Shown here piece by piece: positions 58,035 to 64,000 of a stretch of DNA of 64,000 bases. The notes beneath the pieces were generated by a model that was given only the letters and a program-made list of their open reading frames with translations, was not told the origin of the DNA and searched no databases. Each line of letters opens with the position of its first letter. Positions within the stretch are counted from its first letter, which is position 1. Where the stretch lies: contig CAYTPW010000008.1 in assembly GCA_964439935.1 (NCBI GenBank), forward strand, positions 82,186 to 146,185. Direction: 5' to 3'. Source of the stretch: JABMQW01 sp964439935. GTDB taxonomy: Bacteria; Fidelibacterota; Marinisomatia; Marinisomatales; TCS56. Made by a program: the position numbers and the translations under genes.

Positions 58035-61000
58035 ATGAAATTAATTAACCTATCGATCAGACGGCGGGTTACAATTGCTATGTTTACAGTTGCCATCCTG
58101 TTATTTGGAATGGTTTCATTCAGTCGTCTGAAAGTTAATTTACTGCCCGATCTGACCTATCCAACCCTTACTATCCGAACCACCTACGCCGGTGCCGCTC
58201 CGGCCGAAGTAGAAAACCTGATTACCAAGCCGGTTGAAGAAGCTTTAGGTGTAGTAAAAAATGTCCAACTGGTACGCTCGATTTCGCGCTCCGGGCAATC
58301 GGACGTAAGTCTCGAATTTGCCTGGGGGACCAACATGGATTTCGCCAGCATGGATGTACGGGAAAAACTGGATGCACTGATGCTGCCTCTGGATGTCACC
58401 AGGCCTGTGGTACTCCGTTTCGATCCCTCCCTGGATCCGATTATGCGGTTTGGTCTGATTGCCGAGGCTAACGTGTCGGATACAAATACTGTCGAGACTC
58501 AATCCCTGACGGTTGGTTTTAATGAAGATAAATTAAAATATCTACGGCGTTTTGCCGATGAGGAAATAAAAGAAGAATTGGAATCTGCTCTAGGGGTAGC
58601 GGCGATTAAGGTCAGTGGCGGGTTGGAGGATGAAATCCAGGTGCTGGTGGACCAGGCGCGTCTAGCCCAACTGAAATATCCGATCGAGCGAATCGCCAGC
58701 CTGCTTGGGGCAGAAAATGTGAACCTGTCTGGTGGACGGCTGGCCGAAGGTACCCAACAATATCTGGTACGGACTTTAAACCAGTTTCAGTCGGTAGCAG
58801 AAATTGGTGATGTAATTCTCACCAGTGAAGACAACAAACCGGTCTACCTGCGTGATGTTGCCGAAGTCAAACACGGTTTTAAAGAGCGTGAGGCGATCAA
58901 CCGCATTGATGGTAAGGAAGCGGTGGAAATTGCTGTTTACAAGGAAGGCGATGCTAACACGGTAGCCGTAGCCCGTGAGGTGGAAAAACGGTTAAAACGG
59001 GTGCGGGACATGCTCTCTGCTGATATGTCATTAATCAAAATCTACGACCAGGCAACCTTTATTTCCCAGGCGATCAGTGAAGTAATTAATGCCGGTGTTA
59101 TCGGTGGTATCCTGGCGATCATCATCCTTTATCTCTTTCTGCGAAACATCTGGGCAACTCTGATCATATCAATGTCTATCCCGGTTTCAGTGGTAGCCAC
59201 ATTCAATCTAATGTATGGGGCCGATCTTACCCTGAATATCATGTCCCTGGGGGGAATTGCCCTGGGCATTGGAATGCTACTTGATAATTCGATCGTAGTG
59301 CTGGAGAATATTAGCCGACACCGGGCAATGGGTAAAAATATATTGGAGGCTGCTAATGATGGTGCTGGTGAGGTCAGTATGGCAGTGATCGCATCTACCC
59401 TGACCACTGTGGCAGTATTTTTCCCGCTGGTTTTTGTCAAAGGAATTGCGGGACAACTTTTTCGGGATCAAGCGCTCACCGTAACTTTTGCCCTACTGGC
59501 GTCCCTGCTAGTTGCGGTGACCTTGATCCCAATGTTAGCTTCAATCGGGAAGAATGGCCGTGAGGATGATCTGTCGTTGAAACTGTCTGAACCCCGATAT
59601 AAACTGGGGCGGGGCATTCGAAGCGTACGCCTGTTCCTGTTCAGCACCGTTCCGATATTCATTATGCGCTGGCTGGGGCGGGGATTGAAGCTGGTGGCTC
59701 GGCTGTGCGGTTTTCTGGTTCGCCCTCTATTGAAATATTTCAATCTTGGCTATGATGCCCTGGCACAGCGCTATCCACCAGTCTTGCGCTGGGCTCTTGG
59801 ACACCGGGCGTTGGTTTTTTTGTTGGCTTTGATAATGTTTGCCGGGTCATTATTGCTGATCCCCCGGATCGGCATGGAATTAATACCCCAGCTGTCACAA
59901 AGTGAATTCACGGTAGAATTTAAGATGCCACCAGGAACACCGCTGGAACAGACCGATAAAATTATTGCCCGGATCCAGGCAGCGGCCGGCAATATAGAGA
60001 ATATTAAAACTACTTTCTCAATAGCCGGAACCGGGAACCGGATGGATGCCAATCCGGAAGAGGGCGGTGAAAACTGGGGTGAGATGATCGTCAGCATGTC
60101 AGTTGGCGCCCGTCGTGACGCTCAGGCGGTAATTATTGATGAATTGCGTCGGAACCTTGGGCAAATTCCGGGTCTCCAATATAAATTTGCTCAGCCGACC
60201 CTATTCACTTTCCGTACACCGGTGGAGATTGAAGTGGCCGGTTATGATTTGAAGAAACTGAAGCAGGTCAGTAACGAAATTGCCAGGCGGCTGGAGAATG
60301 AGGATCGCTTCGCAGATATCAAATCGACCATGGAAAGCGGTCATCCGGAGATTCAAATCTATTTTGACCGGGAACGAGCAGCGGCATTGGGTCTTCAGGT
60401 CTATCAAATTGCCAACCGGATCGTGAATAAAGTACGGGGTGCGGTTGCGACCCGTTATTCCTGGCGCGACCGTAAAATCGATGTTCTGGTCAGGGCTAGG
60501 GACGAAGACCGGAATTCGGTTGAGTTAATTAAAAATCTGATTATTAATCCCGACAGTGAACATCCGGTGCCACTTACAGCAGTCGCCGATGTAGTGGTGG
60601 AAACAGGGCCCGGCCAAATACGTCGATCTGGTCAGGAACGAATCGCCCAGGTTACTGCTAATTTGAATTATGGGGATTTGAATTCCGCTGCCACTGAAAT
60701 CGCTACCATCCTCGAAAAAGTGACTGTTCCACCCGAACTATCGGTCCGGCTTGCCGGTCAGAATGAAGAAATGGATGTTGCCTTCAAATCCCTGCGTTTC
60801 GCCCTCGCACTGGCAATTTTTCTGGTATACCTGGTGATGGCGTCTCAATTCGAATCTCTGCTGCATCCCTTTGTGATTCTTTTTACAATACCACTGGCGT
60901 TGATCGGGGCGATCTGGGCGCTGTATCTAACCGGATCGTCGATCAGTGTAGTGGTTTTCATCGGATTGATTTTATTGGCGGGAATTGTGGTAAATAACGC

Positions 61001-61292
61001 AATCGTGCTGATTGACTTGATCAATCAGTTGCGGCGGCGGGGTAAATCCAAATCCGAAGCAATCATTGAAGCTGGGAGATCACGGTTACGGCCGATAGTC
61101 ATGACGACCCTTACTACAGCTCTAGGGTTGCTGCCGTTGGCGCTGGGTTTTGGCGAAGGGGCAGAAGTCAGGGCACCAATGGCGATCACCGTAATCGGTG
61201 GCCTTCTGGTGTCGATGTTACTGACATTGATAGTCATACCAGTAATGTATTCGGTATTGGATCGGAAAACGATTCTACCGGATGAAGTCTAG
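58035..61292 (+). CDS. RND efflux transporter, HAE1/AcrB-like (first of two)
   Basis: A 1085-residue inner-membrane pump of normal size. N-terminal helix and start SIRRRVTIAMFTVAILLFGM; porter region PGTPLEQTDKIIARIQ and PVEIEVAGYDLKKL; TM4 proton-relay helix GIGMLLDNSIVVLENISRHR; the C-terminal TM10-12 region ILLAGIVVNNAIVLIDLINQ. It uses the proton gradient to expel drugs, dyes or lipids; the substrate is unknown. It lies between the adaptor and a second pump. Confidence 0.96.
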   Translation: MKLINLSIRRRVTIAMFTVAILLFGMVSFSRLKVNLLPDLTYPTLTIRTTYAGAAPAEVENLITKPVEEALGVVKNVQLVRSISRSGQSDVSLEFAWGTNMDFASMDVREKLDALMLPLDVTRPVVLRFDPSLDPIMRFGLIAEANVSDTNTVETQSLTVGFNEDKLKYLRRFADEEIKEELESALGVAAIKVSGGLEDEIQVLVDQARLAQLKYPIERIASLLGAENVNLSGGRLAEGTQQYLVRTLNQFQSVAEIGDVILTSEDNKPVYLRDVAEVKHGFKEREAINRIDGKEAVEIAVYKEGDANTVAVAREVEKRLKRVRDMLSADMSLIKIYDQATFISQAISEVINAGVIGGILAIIILYLFLRNIWATLIISMSIPVSVVATFNLMYGADLTLNIMSLGGIALGIGMLLDNSIVVLENISRHRAMGKNILEAANDGAGEVSMAVIASTLTTVAVFFPLVFVKGIAGQLFRDQALTVTFALLASLLVAVTLIPMLASIGKNGREDDLSLKLSEPRYKLGRGIRSVRLFLFSTVPIFIMRWLGRGLKLVARLCGFLVRPLLKYFNLGYDALAQRYPPVLRWALGHRALVFLLALIMFAGSLLLIPRIGMELIPQLSQSEFTVEFKMPPGTPLEQTDKIIARIQAAAGNIENIKTTFSIAGTGNRMDANPEEGGENWGEMIVSMSVGARRDAQAVIIDELRRNLGQIPGLQYKFAQPTLFTFRTPVEIEVAGYDLKKLKQVSNEIARRLENEDRFADIKSTMESGHPEIQIYFDRERAAALGLQVYQIANRIVNKVRGAVATRYSWRDRKIDVLVRARDEDRNSVELIKNLIINPDSEHPVPLTAVADVVVETGPGQIRRSGQERIAQVTANLNYGDLNSAATEIATILEKVTVPPELSVRLAGQNEEMDVAFKSLRFALALAIFLVYLVMASQFESLLHPFVILFTIPLALIGAIWALYLTGSSISVVVFIGLILLAGIVVNNAIVLIDLINQLRRRGKSKSEAIIEAGRSRLRPIVMTTLTTALGLLPLALGFGEGAEVRAPMAITVIGGLLVSMLLTLIVIPVMYSVLDRKTILPDEV

Positions 61293-61298
61293 CCGCTG

Positions 61299-64000
61299 AT
61301 GAATCTGACTGATCTATCTCTGCGACGACCAATCACGATTTTGATGGTCTTTACCTGCCTGATTGTCATTGGCGCAATTGCCACCCAATTGATCCCGATC
61401 GAATTTTTTCCCGAAGTTCAGGGACCACAGATTTGGGTTGATATACCCTATCCCGGATCCACACCGGAGGAAGTGGAGCGGGAAATTGCCCGTCCGGCCG
61501 AGGAAGTTTTGGGCACAATTACCGGTATTAAGCGCATAATGTCCAACTCCCATGAGAACGGCGCCTGGGTGCAACTGGAATTCAACTGGGGTGAGAATAC
61601 CGCGATCAAAGCGTTAGAAGCTCAGGAAAAGTTAAACGGAATCCGGCACCTCTTGCCAGATGATGTGGAACGGTTTTTTGTCCGGAAATGGTCATCATCG
61701 GACTGGGAAATACTTAACCTGCGGATTTCCAGTGACCGCGATCTGTCTAATGCGTATGATATGCTCAACCGTAATGTCAAACGGAGGCTGGAGCGGATTA
61801 GCGGTATTTCGCGGGTAGAATTATATGGAATAGAGAAAAAACAGATTCGGATCGAACTGCTGGCGGATCGAATCAAATCGCATAATATAAATTTAAATCA
61901 GCTGGCACAGATTCTTACCCGGTCCAATTTTTCGGTAACCGCTGGTCGAATCACCGATGGGAATCACCGTTTTGTGGTTCGCCCGATTGGTGAATTTGAA
62001 TCAGTCAAGGATTTTGAAAACCTGATCATTGGACCTCACAACCTGCAATTGAAAGACGTGGCTAATGTGGTCTATGAAAATCCAGTGCTGGATTATGGCC
62101 GGCATCTGGACCGGAAGTATGCGATCGGCCTAGATGTGTTCAAAGAGTCAGGTGCAAATACAATTGCCGTGACCGATCTGGTTACCGCGGAAATTGATGA
62201 AATCAGTCTCTTGGCTGAAATGGCCGGAATATCCATATACTATATGGACAATCAGGCTGAAGGAATTCTATCTTCTTTGAAGGAATTACTGAATTCCGGT
62301 TTGCTGGGTGCCTTATTTGCGATTGCCCTGCTGTTCTTTTTCCTGCGCAAATTTCAAACGACCATGATGGTCATCCTGGCGGTACCATTTTCTCTTTTAG
62401 TGACGGTAACATTGCTGTATTTCTTCAATTTATCACTAAATATTCTGACTATGATGGGCCTGATGCTTTCAGTAGGTATGCTGGTGGATAACGGGGTGGT
62501 TGTAACCGAAAGTATTTACCGACACCGGCAGAATGATAAAACTGGCAAGCTGGTGGCAATCAAGCAGGGTGTAAAAGAAGTTGCACTGGCAATAACTGCT
62601 GGAACTCTCACCACGGCGATCGTCTTCCTGCCCAATATTGTCAATTCTCAGAATGAAGTTTCAATGTATCTGAAGCATGTGGGTCTGACAATCGTATTCG
62701 CTCTGGGTGCATCGCTGTTGATAGCCCAGACCGTGATTCCACTGATCGCCCGCCATGTTCAGTTAAGGCTGGCAAATCCCAAGACCACCTCGGTAGATAA
62801 AATGATCGTCTATTATCGCCGTATCTTAACCTGGATGATGGATCATCATAAGATCAGTTTGCTGATTGTTTTTCTGGTCCTGGTGTCGGTAGCAATACCA
62901 ATGAAATTTGTATCAAAAGATATGTTTCCGCCTCAGGAAGACCGCCGTATCCGTTTGCGTTATCAGATCAATGGTAATTACAAGATCGAGAAAATTGAGG
63001 AGGCGGTCGATATTATCGAGGAATACCTGTTTGCCAATCAGGAAAAGTTCGAGATCAAATCGGTTTATAGCTATTATAATACTAATTATGCGATGTCGAC
63101 GATTATCATGAAAGATAAGGAAGATTCGAAGAAATCGCTGGATCAGATCAAGGAAGAGATACGAGAAAACCTGCCCAAACTGGCAATTGCCCAACCCAGT
63201 TTTGAAAGACACCGTCGCCATGGTGGCGGGGAAGGGATACGGATTCAACTGGTTGGCAAATCCAGCGAGCGTCTGGTGACCTTATCCCATGATGTGGCCT
63301 GGATTCTGTCACAGGTACCGGGCTTTACCGATGTGCGATCCCAGGCCGAGGCAGGGGATGAGGAAGTGCAGATCGTCATCGACCGTGATCGGGCGCGACA
63401 ATTCGGATTTTCGGCCCAGGAAGTCGCCCGGACAGTTTCCATATCAATGCGTGGACAGAACCTGCAACGGCTGCGCGGTGAGGATGGTGAGATCGATGTG
63501 CGGGTAATGATGCAAAAAGAAGATCAGCGTACACTGGATAACCTCCGGGACTTGCCGCTGTTCAGTCAGGACGGTGAAGTTGTCAAATTGGCCACCATCG
63601 CTGATTTCAAGATCCGGCGAGGTCCCCGAAATATTTTCCGGGAAAACCGGACCACGATCATGAGTGTCTACATGGATCTTGATAGTGTCACAGTCGACGA
63701 TGCTCGTACAAAGATTCGGGAAGTTCTGGCCAATTATAATTTTCCGGTTGGCTATTCCTATAATTTCGGTCGGACATTCGATTATGAGGATGAAACCGGC
63801 CAGATGATGATGACAAATACTTTGATGGCACTGGCCCTGATCTATTTTGTGATGGCTGCCCTGTTTGAATCGCTGGTATTCCCGGCGGCCATTTGGTCAT
63901 CGATCATCTTCGCGATCGTTGGTGTTTTCTGGTTCTTCCTGATCACAGGAACCAATTTTGATTTGATGGCCTGGACCGGTGTCCTGATCCTGATCGGAGT
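61299..64000 (+). CDS. RND efflux transporter, second of two (3' end outside window)
   Basis: ATG at 61299, 6 bp after the first pump's stop; 900 codons are present with no stop up to the window end, so about 100-150 residues are missing. Family marks: start DLSLRRPITILMVFTCLIVI, FFPEVQGPQIWVDIPYPGST, the TM4 helix LSVGMLVDNGVVVTESIYRH, and the second-half start KFVSKDMFPPQEDRRIR, then MAALFESLVFPAAIW. It differs from the first pump in sequence, so the operon has two different pumps sharing one adaptor. They may form a heteromeric trimer or work separately. Confidence 0.95.
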   Translation, partial: MNLTDLSLRRPITILMVFTCLIVIGAIATQLIPIEFFPEVQGPQIWVDIPYPGSTPEEVEREIARPAEEVLGTITGIKRIMSNSHENGAWVQLEFNWGENTAIKALEAQEKLNGIRHLLPDDVERFFVRKWSSSDWEILNLRISSDRDLSNAYDMLNRNVKRRLERISGISRVELYGIEKKQIRIELLADRIKSHNINLNQLAQILTRSNFSVTAGRITDGNHRFVVRPIGEFESVKDFENLIIGPHNLQLKDVANVVYENPVLDYGRHLDRKYAIGLDVFKESGANTIAVTDLVTAEIDEISLLAEMAGISIYYMDNQAEGILSSLKELLNSGLLGALFAIALLFFFLRKFQTTMMVILAVPFSLLVTVTLLYFFNLSLNILTMMGLMLSVGMLVDNGVVVTESIYRHRQNDKTGKLVAIKQGVKEVALAITAGTLTTAIVFLPNIVNSQNEVSMYLKHVGLTIVFALGASLLIAQTVIPLIARHVQLRLANPKTTSVDKMIVYYRRILTWMMDHHKISLLIVFLVLVSVAIPMKFVSKDMFPPQEDRRIRLRYQINGNYKIEKIEEAVDIIEEYLFANQEKFEIKSVYSYYNTNYAMSTIIMKDKEDSKKSLDQIKEEIRENLPKLAIAQPSFERHRRHGGGEGIRIQLVGKSSERLVTLSHDVAWILSQVPGFTDVRSQAEAGDEEVQIVIDRDRARQFGFSAQEVARTVSISMRGQNLQRLRGEDGEIDVRVMMQKEDQRTLDNLRDLPLFSQDGEVVKLATIADFKIRRGPRNIFRENRTTIMSVYMDLDSVTVDDARTKIREVLANYNFPVGYSYNFGRTFDYEDETGQMMMTNTLMALALIYFVMAALFESLVFPAAIWSSIIFAIVGVFWFFLITGTNFDLMAWTGVLILIG

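Overview
The window looks like one chromosomal contig from an uncultured Gram-negative, probably anaerobic or facultative bacterium of the FCB side of the tree. Support for this: an LptD outer-membrane assembly protein, lipoprotein signal peptides, two outer-membrane DUF5916-type barrels, and a very large secreted protein ending in the NYPNPFNPST / GQEV / SGVY type-A sorting tail of type IX secretion seen in Neomarinimicrobiota, Ignavibacteria, Calditrichota and relatives. A Neomarinimicrobiota-like host is my best guess, but no rRNA or other strong marker is present to prove it. Gene density is high and base composition is fairly even, with AT-richer islands around 6.5-7.2 kb, 27.6-29.8 kb and 38.4-39.2 kb.

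Layout. 1-1230 (+): tail of a DUF438/PAS protein, a DUF1858-DUF2249 protein and a cupin. 1335-3822 (-): a Cpx-like stress module (sensor kinase, response regulator, Spy/CpxP-like lipoprotein). 3.8-4.35 kb: an island of short palindromes. 4354-6478 (+): YjbQ, an ECF S-like membrane protein, and a protein that appears to fuse an EcfT-like membrane domain to a THEP1-type NTPase. 6.5-10.5 kb (-): small accessory genes, including a nitrilase, a GNAT and a methyltransferase gene broken by one in-frame TAA. 10.7-12.1 kb (+): a nucleoside kinase. 12.1-26.85 kb: a long minus-strand block of mostly housekeeping genes (slyD, ggt, BI-1, glyS, ccmH-like, topA, hisS, zinc ribbon/DUF2007-like, lptD, rarA). 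27-29.5 kb: an FKBP lipoprotein, a tiny membrane protein, a second repeat island, tRNA-Thr(CGT), and a decayed secreted-protein gene. 29.86-31.9 kb: a two-part FAD oxidoreductase. 32.1-38.4 kb (-): the 2081-residue surface protein with its own terminator. 38.6-39.2 kb: a duplicated about 142 bp unit. 39.2-41 kb: a membrane HAMP-PAS-LuxR regulator. 41.2-44.6 kb (-): OPT transporter, YidD fusion and lipoprotein hydrolase. 44.7-48.6 kb: mixed small genes, two of them enzymes. 48.7-54.1 kb (-): two DUF5916 barrels. 54.1-55.9 kb (-): NUDIX, ROK kinase and a small membrane protein. 56.0-64.0 kb (+): a HAD phosphatase, then an RND efflux operon with one adaptor and two tandem pumps, the second cut by the window end.

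Functionally the window combines envelope biogenesis and stress sensing (LptD, Spy/CpxRA-like, YidD, RND pumps, FKBP and SlyD chaperones), translation and DNA maintenance (GlyRS, HisRS, TopA, RarA, tRNA-Thr), peptide/glutathione-type nutrient handling (GGT, OPT) and surface display. The most unusual item is the YjbQ / ECF-S-like / EcfT-THEP1 cluster, which could be an ECF-type importer energised by a non-ABC NTPase. Other points of interest are the shared repeat islands, the tRNA-linked degenerate copies, the CcmH with a shifted cysteine motif, and the metallophosphoesterase with altered metal ligands.
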